Below are positions 1-9,197 of a stretch of DNA of 64,000 nucleotides, in pieces. Where the stretch lies: assembly GCF_000759715.1 (NCBI RefSeq), contig NZ_BBLU01000001.1, positions 124,001 through 188,000 of the forward strand, in the 5' to 3' direction. Position 1 is the stretch's first letter. Each line of letters opens with the position of its first letter. A program made the translations under genes and the position numbers. The notes beneath the pieces are model-generated. The model did no database searches, was not told the origin of the DNA, and saw only the letters and a program-made list of their open reading frames with translations. This DNA is from Demequina mangrovi. Lineage in GTDB: Bacteria; Actinomycetota; Actinomycetes; Actinomycetales; Demequinaceae.

Positions 1-462
1 TACGACACGGTGGTGGTGTTCGACAAGATCCGAGAGAACACCGCGAACCTCACGTCGCAGCACCGCTACACGTACGACGAGCTCGCGAACCTGGGCCTCA
101 ACCAGACGCTGGTCCGTTCGATCAACACCTCGGTGGTCGCGCTGCTGCCCGTGAGCGCGATCCTCTTCATCGGCACGTTCCTGCTCGGCGCGGGCACGCT
201 CATCGACATCTCGCTCGCGCTGTTCGTCGGCATGGCGGTCGGCACGTACTCGTCGATCTTCGTCGCGACGCCCGTCGAGGTCGCGCTGCGCGACAACGAG
301 GAGCGCATCTCCGCCCACACCGCGAAGGTGCTCGAGCTGCGCGCGGCCGGCGAGTCCGACGTCGCGATCAGCGAGGACGGCGAGGTGCGCGTCGGCGCCG
401 TCGACAAGGGCCGTCACCAGGGCACCGCGGCCCAGCCGAAGCGCAAGAAGCGCAAGGGCTGA
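1..462 (+). CDS. secF: Protein translocase subunit SecF (C-terminal part)
   Basis: This is the 3' end of secF; the reading frame is open from base 1, so the start lies outside the window. SecF works with SecD in the membrane to drive late steps of Sec-dependent export with the proton motive force. The visible 153 residues begin at the conserved YDTVVVFDKIREN stretch. Two hydrophobic segments follow (about residues 40-60 and 65-90 of the fragment), then a polar tail ending in a Lys/Arg-rich cluster typical of actinobacterial SecF. A strong hairpin follows directly. rel comes next, with no apt gene in between as is often seen in this phylum. Confidence 0.93.
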   Translation, partial: YDTVVVFDKIRENTANLTSQHRYTYDELANLGLNQTLVRSINTSVVALLPVSAILFIGTFLLGAGTLIDISLALFVGMAVGTYSSIFVATPVEVALRDNEERISAHTAKVLELRAAGESDVAISEDGEVRVGAVDKGRHQGTAAQPKRKKRKG

Positions 463-474
463 TCGCAACCTTCT

Positions 475-520
475 CGAAGGGGACGATGCGCGGAAAACCA
501 CCCGCGCCTCGTCCCCTTCG
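475..520 (+). terminator. Intrinsic terminator of the sec operon
   Basis: A 12-bp perfect inverted repeat (CGAAGGGGACGA with TCGTCCCCTTCG) continues inward as GCGCGG/CCGCGC around an AAAACCA loop. There is no T-tract. The 5' arm contains the recurrent 10-mer GGACGATGCG. Confidence 0.8.
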
Positions 521-558
521 TGCTACCAGGGATGACATCGGGAACCGGCGCGCGCGGA

Positions 559-588
559 TAGACTGTCGCTCTACCCAGCCTCGGAGGT
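559..588 (+). promoter_or_regulatory. Promoter -10 and ribosome binding site of rel
   Basis: TAGACT at 559-564 is a good actinobacterial -10 (TANNNT). It lies about 19 nt before the Shine-Dalgarno GGAGGT (583-588), which serves the GTG start at 593. The same TAGACT hexamer appears before aspS, rpoZ and the cyclophilin gene. No convincing -35 is visible. Confidence 0.5.
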
Positions 589-592
589 ATGC

Positions 593-2848
593 GTGACGGA
601 GACTCGTCCCTCGACCGGGACGCTCGGGCTCGGGTTCCTCCGGCGGGGGAGCCGCGAGGCGAGCGCGATCGACGGCGTGCTCGACACGTACCGGCGGATG
701 TACCCGCGCGGGCGCACCGGCCTGATCGAGCGCGCCTACAAGGTCGCCGAGGAGGCTCACCGGGGCCAGAAGCGCAAGAGCGGCGAGCCGTACATCACGC
801 ACCCGATCGCGGTCGCGCAGATCATCGCCGACCTGGGCATGCCCGACTCCGTGATCGCGGCGGCGCTGCTCCACGACGTGGTCGAGGACACCGACTACCC
901 GCTCGAGCGGATGGAGGCGGAGTTCGGCGGCGAGGTCGCGATGATCGTCGACGGCGTCACCAAGCTCGACAAGGTCAAGTACGGAGACGCCGCGCAGGCG
1001 GAGACGGTCCGCAAGATGGTCGTCGCGATGGCCAAGGACATCCGCGTCCTGCTGCTCAAGCTCTGCGACCGGCTCCACAACGCCCGCACCTGGAAGCACG
1101 TCTCGCCGGAGTCGGCGCGTAAGAAGGCGCAGGAGACGCTCGAGATCTACGCGCCCCTCGCGCACCGCATGGGCCTCAACGCGATCAAGTGGGAGCTCGA
1201 GGACCTCAGCTTCCAGACGCTCTACCCGAAGATCTACCAGGAGATCGTCGACGTCGTCACCGACCGGGCGCCCGAGCGCGAGAAGTACCTCGCGCAGGTG
1301 CGGGCCGAGATCGAGAAGGACCTGCGCGGCATGCGCATCAAGGCCGAGATCACCGGCCGCCCCAAGCACTATTACTCCGTGTACCAGAAGATGATCGTCC
1401 GGGGCCGCGACCTCAACGACATCTACGACCTGGTGGGCATCCGCATCCTCGTCGAGACGGTGCGCGACTGCTACGCGGTCCTCGGCGCGATGCACGCGCG
1501 CTACCAGCCCGTCCCGGGCCGGTTCAAGGACTACATCGCGATGCCCAAGTTCAACCTCTACCAGTCGCTGCACACCACGGTGATCGGTCCCACGGGCAAG
1601 CCCGTCGAGCTGCAGATCCGCACGTACGACATGCACCGTCGCGCCGAGTACGGCCTCGCGGCGCACTGGCGCTACAAGGAGAACGCGAAGACCGGCGACC
1701 AGTCGCAGGGCAACCAGGGCGACATGGGCTGGCTGCGTCAGATCGCCGACTGGCAGCAGGAGACCGCCGACCCGACCGAGTTCCTCGACAGCCTCCGCGG
1801 CGAGATCTCGCGCGCCGAGGTCTACGTCTTCACCCCGCGCGGCAAGCTCCTCTCGCTGCCGCAGGGCGCCACGCCGGTCGACTTCGCGTACGCCGTCCAC
1901 ACCGAGGTGGGGCACAAGACCATCGGCGCGAAGGTCAACGGCCGCCTCGTGCCGCTCGACTCGACGCTCGAGAACGGCGACACGGTCGAGGTGCTCACCA
2001 CCTCCGACGAGAACGCGCACCCCAAGCGCGACTGGCTCGAGTTCGTCGAATCCACCCGCGCGCGCAACAAGATCCGTCAGTGGTTCACGCGCGAGCGGCG
2101 CGAGGAGTCGATCGAGACCGGCCGCGACATGCTCGCGCGCGCGATCCGGCGCCAGCAGCTGCCGATGCAGCGCCTCATGAGCCGGCCCACCCTCCTCGCC
2201 CTCGCGAAGGAGATGCACTACGAGGACGTCGACTCGCTCTACGCCGCGATCGGCGAGCACAAGGAGCAGGCCGCCGACGTCGTCACCCGCATGGTCGAGG
2301 CCGTGGGCGGCCAGGAGGGCGCCGACGAGGACCTCACCGAGATCACCCGTCCCGGCCTGCCGGCGAAGCGGACCTCCGCGCGCCGCGGGGATCCCGGCGT
2401 CGCGGTGCACGGGCTCACCGACGTGGTCGTCAAGCTCGCGCGCTGCTGCACGCCGGTGCCGGGGGACCCGATCCAGGGCTTCGTGACGCGCGGCTCCGGC
2501 GTGTCGGTGCACCGCGCCGACTGTGAGAACCTCGCGCAGCTCCGGGCGCAGAACGAGCGCCTCATCGACGTCGAGTGGACCGGCCAGAACGCCGGCACCT
2601 TCCTCGTGCAGATCGAGGTCGAGGCGCTCGACCGCAACCGGCTGCTCTCGGACGTCACTCAGGTGCTCTCCGACCACCACGTCAACATCCTGTCCGCGAA
2701 CGTGTCCACCACGCGCGAGCGGGTGGCGATGTCGAGCTTCCAGTTCGAGATGGCGGACCCGTCGCACCTGGGAGCGATCCTCAGCGCGGTGCGCCGCATC
2801 GACGGCGTGTACGACGCCCGCAGGGTCACCGGCGCGAAGCGTCCGTGA
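593..2848 (+). CDS. rel: Bifunctional (p)ppGpp synthetase/hydrolase Rel
   Basis: Makes and degrades the stringent-response alarmone (p)ppGpp from ATP and GTP/GDP. The 751 residues show the full long-RSH order. The HD hydrolase domain is about residues 45-200, with H70 and the HD pair at 94-95 in LLHDVVEDT. The synthetase domain is about 245-370, with RGRD before the GIRIL strand as in mycobacterial Rel, then RFKDYIAMPK and ELQIRT. A TGS domain (about 405-470), a middle region with paired Cys (ARCCTP) and a C-terminal ACT domain (about 670-745) follow. An intact HD motif argues for a bifunctional enzyme rather than a synthetase-only RelA. GTG start behind GGAGGT. The 3' end overlaps the convergent gene by 23 bp. 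Confidence 0.97.
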   Translation: MTETRPSTGTLGLGFLRRGSREASAIDGVLDTYRRMYPRGRTGLIERAYKVAEEAHRGQKRKSGEPYITHPIAVAQIIADLGMPDSVIAAALLHDVVEDTDYPLERMEAEFGGEVAMIVDGVTKLDKVKYGDAAQAETVRKMVVAMAKDIRVLLLKLCDRLHNARTWKHVSPESARKKAQETLEIYAPLAHRMGLNAIKWELEDLSFQTLYPKIYQEIVDVVTDRAPEREKYLAQVRAEIEKDLRGMRIKAEITGRPKHYYSVYQKMIVRGRDLNDIYDLVGIRILVETVRDCYAVLGAMHARYQPVPGRFKDYIAMPKFNLYQSLHTTVIGPTGKPVELQIRTYDMHRRAEYGLAAHWRYKENAKTGDQSQGNQGDMGWLRQIADWQQETADPTEFLDSLRGEISRAEVYVFTPRGKLLSLPQGATPVDFAYAVHTEVGHKTIGAKVNGRLVPLDSTLENGDTVEVLTTSDENAHPKRDWLEFVESTRARNKIRQWFTRERREESIETGRDMLARAIRRQQLPMQRLMSRPTLLALAKEMHYEDVDSLYAAIGEHKEQAADVVTRMVEAVGGQEGADEDLTEITRPGLPAKRTSARRGDPGVAVHGLTDVVVKLARCCTPVPGDPIQGFVTRGSGVSVHRADCENLAQLRAQNERLIDVEWTGQNAGTFLVQIEVEALDRNRLLSDVTQVLSDHHVNILSANVSTTRERVAMSSFQFEMADPSHLGAILSAVRRIDGVYDARRVTGAKRP

Positions 2849-3362
2849 CAGCCGCGAGGAGCGACCTGAGCCTGCTGTAGCCCGTGCCCGCGGGCGACTC
2901 CTCGCCGAACGCGTGCGCGAGCTCGGCGGGCGCGATGCGGCCGGTGACGAGCCCGCTCAAGACCGACGCGAGGGCATGTCCCGGGTCCTCCCAGCGCAGC
3001 GCATCGAGGCAGGCGCGGGGCGGAGGCGCGATCCGCACCGGGCCGATGCGGGCCCCGCTCCGCGCCGTCGCCCCCGAGTGCAGCTCCACCAGGCAGCCCG
3101 GCGGGCGGTACAGGCCGCGCGCGCCGACGGCGTGCCACGTCGAGGGCGGCGCATCGCGCCACCCGTGCACCCAGAGGGCGGCCGTGCCGGTGAGGACCGT
3201 GTGCGCGGGCACGCGGGGCGCGGCGCCGAGCGCGCGCAGCCCGGGGGAGTCCGGGACGTCCGTCGGTCGGGCCGCCTCTCGGGTCACGGCAGCAACGGTG
3301 CCGTCGCGCACCAGCCGCACATAGGCGAGCGGGCCGGTCGTGTCCGGATGCACGAGGATCAT
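2826..3362 (-). CDS. Hypothetical protein, resembles orphan AbiEi-type antitoxin C-terminal domain
   Basis: A 178-residue protein of uncertain role. The pattern VLTGTAALWVHGW (about 56-68), then a Val-rich strand region and PPRACLDALRW...ALASVLSGLVTGRIAPAEL resembles the C-terminal part of AbiEi-like antitoxins (type IV toxin-antitoxin), which lack enzymatic motifs. The usual N-terminal winged helix is absent and no AbiEii nucleotidyltransferase toxin lies nearby, so if related it is an orphan. The ATG at 3362 was chosen; a GTG directly before it (3365) is possible. No clear Shine-Dalgarno. It overlaps the end of rel tail to tail. Functional assignment is inference. Confidence 0.55.
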   Translation of the reverse strand: MILVHPDTTGPLAYVRLVRDGTVAAVTREAARPTDVPDSPGLRALGAAPRVPAHTVLTGTAALWVHGWRDAPPSTWHAVGARGLYRPPGCLVELHSGATARSGARIGPVRIAPPPRACLDALRWEDPGHALASVLSGLVTGRIAPAELAHAFGEESPAGTGYSRLRSLLAAVTDASRR

Positions 3363-3424
3363 CACGTCAGCGTGCCGCGGCTGCGCGCGGCGCGGGAGCC
3401 CCTGTGGACACTGCAGGGATGCAC

Positions 3425-3460
3425 GGACGCCCCGCCACCCTGAGGGGTGACGGGGCGTCC
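3425..3460 (-). terminator. Terminator of the minus-strand cyclophilin-DUF349 operon
   Basis: GGACGCCCCG pairs with CGGGGCGTCC. After one mismatch CACCC pairs with GGGTG around a TGAG loop, giving a 15-bp stem just past the DUF349 gene stop. It could also stop transcription from the other direction. Confidence 0.7.
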
Positions 3461-3471
3461 GGAGAGCGGGG

Positions 3472-4947
3472 CTACAGCGCCTGGATCTGCTTGAGCCAGG
3501 CCTTGCGCGCGTCGAGCGACTCCTCCAGCTTCGCGGTGCTCCTACCCTTGGCCTTCGCCTCGGCGATCTCCTCCTCGAGGGCGGTGATGGCCGAGAGCAG
3601 CTGAGCTGCGGCGCCGGTGGCGCGCGCCTCGAGCTCGGGGTTGCGCGAGTTCCACTCGGCGTCCTCGGCGTCGCGCACGGCCTTCTCGACCACCGCCATA
3701 CGCTTTGACAGGCGGGCGATGTCCGCGCGAGGCACGCGTCCGGCGGCCTCGAAGCGGTCCTGGATCGGGTGGAGCGCCTGCTTGACCGCGGCGAGGTCCT
3801 TGATGGGCAGCAGCGCCTCGGCCTCGACGACCGCGGCCTCCTTGGCCTCGACGTTGCCCGACAGGGCCTCGTCCTCGGCGTCCGCGGCCCCGCGACGCGC
3901 CTCGAAGAACGCGTCCTGGGCGGCCTGGAACCTCTTCCACAGCGCATCGTCCACGGTGCGGCGGCCGCGACCCGCGGTGCGCCAGTCGTTCATGAGGTCG
4001 CGGAAGCCCCGGGCCCCGCGATCCCAGTCGGTGGTCCGGGACAGCTCCTCGGCCTGCGCGACCAGCGCCTCCTTGCGGGAGGCGACGTCCGCGTTGGACC
4101 GGTCGAGCTCCGCGAAGTGGTGCTTGCGGGCCTTCTCGAAGGCGGAGCGGGCGTGCGTGAAGCGCGCCCACATCGCGCGCTCGACGTCCTTGGGGATGCG
4201 CGCGCCGCTGCGCTGCGCCTCCTTCCACTGGTCGAGCAGGCCGCGCAGGGTCGCGGTGTCGTTCTTCCAGTGCACCTGGTCCTCGGGCTTGGCCGCGAGC
4301 GCCTCGGCGGTCACGACGATCTCCTCGCGGGCAGCGACCGCGGCCTCGCGGGCGACGCGGCGCTCCTCCTGGATGCGGGTGCGGACCTCGTCGGCCTCGG
4401 CCTTGACGGCGGCGAAGCGCTCGCCGAGCGTGTCGAGGTCGCCGACCACGCTGGGCGGCGTGAGGATCGCCTCGATGGCGGCCACGGACTCGTCGATGTC
4501 CTTGGGGGACAGCTCGGCGGAGGACAGGCGGGCGTGGAAGCGCTCGACCGAGGCCTCCAGCTCGAAGAACGCGTGAGCGTAGGCGTGCAGCGCGTCGTCG
4601 TCGGCGGCCTCGCCGACCTCGACCCGCTCCTCGGCGACGATGACGTACGCCTTGCCGTCCTCGACCAGGCCGTGCGCGAGCGCCTCCTCGAAGCGCTCGG
4701 TGGGCACCTCGGCCGCGACGGGCACGGCGACCACCGGATGGGTGGCCTGCTTCGCCACGGCGGCGGGGGAGGGCGCCTTGAAGGAGCCGGGCTTGGGCGC
4801 GCGCGGACGCGGGGCCTTGGCCGGCTTCGGCGCGGGCGCGGCCTCGGCGGCCGGCGCGCTCTCCTCGACGGGGGTCTCGGGGGTGGGCTGGGACTCGGCC
4901 GCGGGGGCCTCGGTGTGCGGCGCCGAAGCGTCGGACGACTCGGTCAT
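3472..4947 (-). CDS. DUF349 domain-containing protein
   Basis: A 491-residue highly charged, mostly helical protein. The first about 75 residues are low-complexity (Ala/Pro/Glu, with the AKAPRPRAPKPGSFKAP region). The rest is a chain of DUF349-type three-helix repeats with the family's W..A/R and FW..A/RAAFF-like patterns (for example ALWKRFQAAQDAFFEARR). No signal peptide or membrane segment, so cytosolic. The biochemical function of the family is not established. It shares an ATGA start-stop overlap with the upstream cyclophilin gene and is probably co-transcribed with it. This pairing downstream of rel is common in Micrococcales. Confidence 0.85.
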   Translation of the reverse strand: MTESSDASAPHTEAPAAESQPTPETPVEESAPAAEAAPAPKPAKAPRPRAPKPGSFKAPSPAAVAKQATHPVVAVPVAAEVPTERFEEALAHGLVEDGKAYVIVAEERVEVGEAADDDALHAYAHAFFELEASVERFHARLSSAELSPKDIDESVAAIEAILTPPSVVGDLDTLGERFAAVKAEADEVRTRIQEERRVAREAAVAAREEIVVTAEALAAKPEDQVHWKNDTATLRGLLDQWKEAQRSGARIPKDVERAMWARFTHARSAFEKARKHHFAELDRSNADVASRKEALVAQAEELSRTTDWDRGARGFRDLMNDWRTAGRGRRTVDDALWKRFQAAQDAFFEARRGAADAEDEALSGNVEAKEAAVVEAEALLPIKDLAAVKQALHPIQDRFEAAGRVPRADIARLSKRMAVVEKAVRDAEDAEWNSRNPELEARATGAAAQLLSAITALEEEIAEAKAKGRSTAKLEESLDARKAWLKQIQAL

Positions 4948-5750
4948 GAGACGGATACCTCGTTCACGATGACGGACTTGGCCGGGCGACCGTCGGTGTC
5001 CCCGGTGATGGTGCCTGCGTCGGCAACAGCCACCACCTTATCGGTCCCGTCAACGAGCTGTCCGAGCACGGTGTACCCGCCGGCGGAGTCGGAGGGGATG
5101 GTGGAGTCCTCGTAGACAATGAAGAACTGGCTGCCCATCGACTCGCCGTCGCCGCCCACGCGGGCCATCGCGATGGTGCCCGCCGGGTAGACGTCGTCCT
5201 CGGGAGCGTTCTCGATCGGGCCGTAGCGGTAGTTCGGGCCGCCGGTGCCGGTCGCGGTCGGGTCCCCGCACTGGAGCACGTAGATGCCCGCGGTGGTGAG
5301 GCGGTGGCACTCGGTCCCGTCGAAGTAGCCCTCCTCGGCCAGCGCGACGAAGCTCGCGACCGCCTGCGGCGCGGCGGCACCGTCGAGCTCGGCCACCAGG
5401 TCGCCCTGGCTGGTCGCGAGGGTCGCGGTCCACGTGCGGTCCTCGGCGTACGAGGGGTCCGGCGGCTCGGCGGAGGCCGCCCAGCCGGAGACGACGTCGA
5501 CGTCCATGTCCGAGCCGGAGGTCGCCTCGGACGTGCTCTCCTCCGTGGAGGCGGCGGCATCGCTCCCGCCGTCGTTGTTCAGCGCGACCAGGAGCACCGC
5601 GAGCCCGCCACCGAGGACCAGCGCGGCGATGACGACGATCGCGGTCACGCGGATGCCGTGCTCCCGCTTGCGGCGCTTCGCGGCGATCCGCTCCTCGTAT
5701 GCCTGCTGTCGCTTGAGGGCCTGAGCCTTCGCCTGCTTCTTGGTCGTCAT
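4944..5750 (-). CDS. Membrane-anchored cyclophilin-type peptidyl-prolyl cis-trans isomerase
   Basis: Catalyses prolyl isomerisation during folding of exported proteins. The 268 residues start with a basic, coiled cytosolic stretch (KKQAKAQALKRQQAYEERIAAKRRKRE). A single membrane anchor follows at about 33-55, then an acidic Ser/Thr linker and a cyclophilin domain from about 105 to the end (SFVALAEEGYFDGTECHRLTT, GTIAMARVGGDGESMGSQFFIVYEDS). The layout places the domain outside the membrane. The usual cyclophilin Arg of FHRV is changed to CHRLT, as in many actinobacterial homologues, so activity may be low. First gene of a two-gene minus-strand operon. Confidence 0.9.
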   Translation of the reverse strand: MTTKKQAKAQALKRQQAYEERIAAKRRKREHGIRVTAIVVIAALVLGGGLAVLLVALNNDGGSDAAASTEESTSEATSGSDMDVDVVSGWAASAEPPDPSYAEDRTWTATLATSQGDLVAELDGAAAPQAVASFVALAEEGYFDGTECHRLTTAGIYVLQCGDPTATGTGGPNYRYGPIENAPEDDVYPAGTIAMARVGGDGESMGSQFFIVYEDSTIPSDSAGGYTVLGQLVDGTDKVVAVADAGTITGDTDGRPAKSVIVNEVSVS

Positions 5751-5783
5751 CGAGCCTTCTCCGTACGGGTGATGTGCCAGGTC

Positions 5784-5789
5784 AGTCTA
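5784..5789 (-). promoter_or_regulatory. -10 element of the cyclophilin gene (minus strand)
   Basis: Read on the minus strand this is TAGACT, about 34 nt before the ATG at 5750, with a GGAGAAGG ribosome binding site in between. It lies back to back with the hisS promoter in a 67-bp divergent spacer. Confidence 0.5.
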
Positions 5790-5805
5790 GGGCGGGGCGA
5801 TGGGG

Positions 5806-5811
5806 AAGAAT
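5806..5811 (+). promoter_or_regulatory. Putative leaderless -10 of hisS
   Basis: AAGAAT ends 6 nt before the ATG at 5818. The same hexamer at the same distance precedes aroC. A -10 this close to the start implies an mRNA beginning at or next to the start codon, and it argues against the in-frame ATG at 5800. Confidence 0.4.
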
Positions 5812-5817
5812 GGCCGC

Positions 5818-7179
5818 ATGGCACGCGTGCAACCTCTCTCCGGCTTCCCCGAATGGACACCCCAGGAGCGCCTCGTCGAGGCGCACGTCATCGCAACGCT
5901 CCGTGACGTGTTCTCGCTCCATGGCTTCGGCGAGATCGAGACCCGCGTGGTCGAGCCCGTCGAGCGCCTCGCGGGCGACTCGGACGCCTCGAAGGAGATC
6001 TACGCGATCGGCCGCCTCAACGCGGACGAGCAGGCGGGCCGCGAGGCCAAGCTGGGCCTCCACTTCGACCTCACGGTGCCGTTCGCGCGCTACGTCGAGG
6101 AGAACCAGGGTCGTCTTCAGTTCCCGTTCCGCCGCTTCCAGATCCAGAAGGTCTGGCGCGGCGAGCGCCCGCAGGAGGGCCGCTTCCGCGAGTTCTACCA
6201 GGCGGACATCGACGTCGTGGGCCGCGACAGGCTGCCCGAGCACCTCGAGGCCGAGGTCGCGATCGTGATGGCGCGCGCCCTCGCCGCGCTGCCGCTGCCG
6301 CCCGCGCGCATGCACCTCAACAACCGCGGCCTCGTCGAGGGCTTCTACCGCGGCGTCGGCATCGTCGACGTCGCCGGGGCGCTGCGCAGCGTCGACAAGC
6401 TCGACAAGATCGGCCCCGAGGGCGTCACCGAGGAGCTCCACGGCAAGGGCGTGAGCGCCGAGGCCATCCACGCGATCCTCGAGCTCGCCGCGATCCAGAC
6501 CCCGGACAGCTCGTTCGTGGACCTGGTCGAGGCGCTGTGGGACCACAGTCCGATCGTCGAGGGCGCGGACGAGGCGCGCGCGCAGTTCGAGGCGGGCGCC
6601 CGGTCGCTCGCGGTGCTGGTCGACGCCGTCAACGCCGCGGTGCCCGAGTGCGCGATCGCGGATCTCCGGATCGCGCGCGGCCTCGACTACTACACGGGTG
6701 CCGTCTACGAGACCCTCCTCGAGGGCCACGAGGACCTAGGCTCCATCTGCTCGGGCGGGCGCTACGACTCGCTCATCGCCGGCGGCGGGTTCCCCGGCGT
6801 GGGCATGTCCATCGGCGTGAGCCGCCTCGTGAGCCGGATGCTGGGCGCCGGCCTCGCGACCGCGAGCCGCGCGGTCCCGCAGGCCGTGCTCGTCGCCGTC
6901 ACGGACGAGGAGCACCGTGCCGCGTCGTCCGCCATCGCGGACCGCCTCCGCGCCCGCGGCATCCCGACCGAGGTGTCCCCGAACGCGGCGAAGTTCGGCA
7001 AGCAGATCCAGTACGCGGACCGCCGCGGCATCCCGTTCGTGTGGTTCCCCGACGCCGGCGACGGCACGTCGCTCGACGGCGAGGTCAAGGACATCCGCTC
7101 GGGCGAGCAGACGCCCGCCGACGCCGATGCGTGGGCGCCCCCGACCGAGGACCTGAACCCGCGCATCGTCCGCGGCTAG
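5818..7179 (+). CDS. hisS: Histidyl-tRNA synthetase
   Basis: Charges tRNA-His with histidine; class II synthetase. With the ATG at 5818 the protein has 453 residues and begins [13 protein letters not shown], the usual N-terminus in actinobacteria. Motif 2 is in the [31 protein letters not shown] region (about 101-132). The histidine-specific motifs are [14 protein letters not shown] and SGGRYDSLI (about 285-320). The C-terminal anticodon-binding domain carries [19 protein letters not shown] longer form from 5800 would add six residues but contradicts the promoter position. aspS follows 58 bp downstream, a conserved pairing. Confidence 0.96.
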   Translation: MARVQPLSGFPEWTPQERLVEAHVIATLRDVFSLHGFGEIETRVVEPVERLAGDSDASKEIYAIGRLNADEQAGREAKLGLHFDLTVPFARYVEENQGRLQFPFRRFQIQKVWRGERPQEGRFREFYQADIDVVGRDRLPEHLEAEVAIVMARALAALPLPPARMHLNNRGLVEGFYRGVGIVDVAGALRSVDKLDKIGPEGVTEELHGKGVSAEAIHAILELAAIQTPDSSFVDLVEALWDHSPIVEGADEARAQFEAGARSLAVLVDAVNAAVPECAIADLRIARGLDYYTGAVYETLLEGHEDLGSICSGGRYDSLIAGGGFPGVGMSIGVSRLVSRMLGAGLATASRAVPQAVLVAVTDEEHRAASSAIADRLRARGIPTEVSPNAAKFGKQIQYADRRGIPFVWFPDAGDGTSLDGEVKDIRSGEQTPADADAWAPPTEDLNPRIVRG

Positions 7180-7230
7180 ACTGATACCCGCTCTTCACAC
7201 CTATCGCGCGGCACACGCGCGAGAGAAAGG
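7177..7230 (+). promoter_or_regulatory. Promoter -10 and ribosome binding site of aspS
   Basis: TAGACT (7177-7182) overlaps the hisS stop codon. A GAGAGAAAGG Shine-Dalgarno region (7221-7230) precedes the TTG start at 7238 by 7 nt and supports that unusual start codon. Confidence 0.45.
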
Positions 7231-7237
7231 CCTTGAC

Positions 7238-9007
7238 TTGCTCCGCACGCATCTTGCTGGAAACCTGCGCGCCGCCGACGCCGGCGCCACCGTCACCCTC
7301 GCCGGCTGGGTGGGCCGCCGCCGCGATCACGGCGGCGTGGCGTTCATCGATCTGCGCGACGCCTCGGGCCTCGCGCAGATCGTCATCCGCGAGGAGGTCG
7401 CGCACGCGCTCCGGACCGAGTACGTCATCCAGGTGACCGGCGAGGTGCGCCTGCGCCCCGAGGGCTCGGCGAACCCGAACATGGCCTCGGGCGAGATCGA
7501 GGTCGACGTCCAGGACGTGACCATCCTCAACGAGTCGGCCCCCACGCCGTTCCCGATCGACGAGCACGTCAACGTGGGCGAGGAGGCGCGCCTCAAGCAC
7601 CGCTACCTCGACCTGCGCCGCCCGCAGCCGCGCGCGAACATCGTGCTGCGCTCCGAGGTCAACAAGGCCGCTCGCCGCGTGCTCGAGCGTCACGACTTCC
7701 TCGAGATCGAGACCCCGACCCTCACGCGCTCGACCCCGGAGGGCGCCCGCGACTTCCTGGTACCCGCTCGCCTGTCGCCCGGCTCCTGGTACGCGCTCCC
7801 GCAGTCGCCGCAGCTGTTCAAGCAGCTGCTCATGGTGTCGGGCATGGAGCGCTACTACCAGATCGCGCGCTGCTACCGCGATGAGGACTTCCGCGCGGAC
7901 CGCCAGCCCGAGTTCACGCAGCTCGACATCGAGATGAGCTTCGTCGACCAGGACGACGTCATCGCCCTGGGCGAGGAGCTCGTCAAGGAGCTGTGGTCGC
8001 TCATCGGCTACGAGGTCTCGCTGCCGATCCCGCGCCTCACCTACGCGGACGCGATGGCGCGCTTCGGCTCGGACAAGCCCGACCTGCGCTTCGGCCTCGA
8101 GCTCACCGAGCTCACCGAGTACTTCAAGGAGACGCCGTTCCGCGTGTTCCAGGCGGAGTACGTCGGCGCGGTCGTCATGCCCGGCGGCGCCTCGCAGCCC
8201 CGCAAGGTGCTCGACGCGTGGCAGGAGTGGGCCAAGCAGCGCGGCGCCAAGGGCCTCGCGTACGTGCTGGTCCAGGAGGACGGCACCCTCACCGGCCCGG
8301 TCGCGAAGAACCTGTCCGAGTCCGAGCTCGCGGGCCTCGCGGAGAAGGTCGGGGCCAACCCCGGCGACTGCGTCTTCTTCGCGGCCGGCAAGACGGGCGC
8401 CTCGCGTGCGCTGCTCGGCGCGGCGCGCGGCGAGATCGCCAAGCGCGTCGGCCTCATCGACGAGGACCGCTTCGAGTTCTGCTGGGTGGTCGACGCCCCG
8501 CTGTTCAAGCCGGTCGACGTGGACGATGACGACGTCGCCCTGGGCTCCTCGGCCTGGACCGCCGTGCACCACGCGTTCACGAGCCCCAAGCCGGAGTTCA
8601 TGGACACGTTCGACACCGACCCGGGCCCGGCGACGGCGTACGCGTACGACATCGTCTGCAACGGCAACGAGATCGGCGGCGGCTCGATCCGTATCCACCG
8701 CCAGGACGTCCAGCAGCGTGTCTTCACCGTCATGGGCATCGGCGCCGAGGAGGCGCAGGAGAAGTTCGGCTTCCTGCTCGACGCGTTCCAGTTCGGCGCC
8801 CCGCCGCACGGCGGCATCGCGCTCGGCTGGGACCGCGTCACCGCGCTGCTCGCCAAGGCCGACTCGATCCGCGACGTCATCGCGTTCCCGAAGTCCGGCG
8901 GCGGCTACGACCCCCTGACCGCGGCGCCCGCGCCCATCACGCCGGAGCAGCGTGCCGAGGCCGGCGTCGACTTCGTCCCCGAGGACGAGGAGCCCGCCGA
9001 GGCCTGA
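7238..9007 (+). CDS. aspS: Aspartyl-tRNA synthetase
   Basis: Class IIb synthetase, 589 residues. The start is TTG, giving [33 protein letters not shown], the usual AspRS beginning. The OB-fold anticodon-binding domain occupies about 1-105. The catalytic core has the bacterial-type insertion (about 290-410), [18 protein letters not shown] (motif 2) and a C-terminal [13 protein letters not shown] (motif 3). The bacterial type often also charges tRNA-Asn when the asparagine route is indirect; the window does not tell whether this enzyme is discriminating. A strong terminator follows. Confidence 0.96.
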   Translation: MLRTHLAGNLRAADAGATVTLAGWVGRRRDHGGVAFIDLRDASGLAQIVIREEVAHALRTEYVIQVTGEVRLRPEGSANPNMASGEIEVDVQDVTILNESAPTPFPIDEHVNVGEEARLKHRYLDLRRPQPRANIVLRSEVNKAARRVLERHDFLEIETPTLTRSTPEGARDFLVPARLSPGSWYALPQSPQLFKQLLMVSGMERYYQIARCYRDEDFRADRQPEFTQLDIEMSFVDQDDVIALGEELVKELWSLIGYEVSLPIPRLTYADAMARFGSDKPDLRFGLELTELTEYFKETPFRVFQAEYVGAVVMPGGASQPRKVLDAWQEWAKQRGAKGLAYVLVQEDGTLTGPVAKNLSESELAGLAEKVGANPGDCVFFAAGKTGASRALLGAARGEIAKRVGLIDEDRFEFCWVVDAPLFKPVDVDDDDVALGSSAWTAVHHAFTSPKPEFMDTFDTDPGPATAYAYDIVCNGNEIGGGSIRIHRQDVQQRVFTVMGIGAEEAQEKFGFLLDAFQFGAPPHGGIALGWDRVTALLAKADSIRDVIAFPKSGGGYDPLTAAPAPITPEQRAEAGVDFVPEDEEPAEA

Positions 9008-9035
9008 GCCTCCGCCGCACCGCAACGCTGAACGA

Positions 9036-9066
9036 GGGCGGGATCCCCACGGGGGTCCCGCCCTTT
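9036..9066 (+). terminator. Intrinsic terminator of aspS
   Basis: GGGCGGGATCCCC pairs with GGGGGTCCCGCCC (one G-T wobble), followed by TTT. One of the few terminators here with a short T-tract. Confidence 0.8.
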
Positions 9067-9197
9067 CGCGTTCCCGCCGCCATTTCCTGCGCGACCGACC
9101 TGTCCGGCGTGACCGCCGTCCACACAGGATCTGCAACTGCGGGCAGCCACGTCGGGCTTCGCGACGCAGGTGGCAGCGGAATCTGCGATTCGTGGGC

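Noticed and set aside
368-2767. A 799-codon minus-strand open frame opposite rel
   Set aside because: Shadow of rel caused by third-position G+C bias; composition is typical of antisense frames.
9067-9197. Near-repeats GGATCTGCAACTGC and GGAATCTGCGATTC downstream of the aspS terminator
   Set aside because: Partial similarity only, no stable hairpin or repeated unit; nothing recognisable in this spacer.
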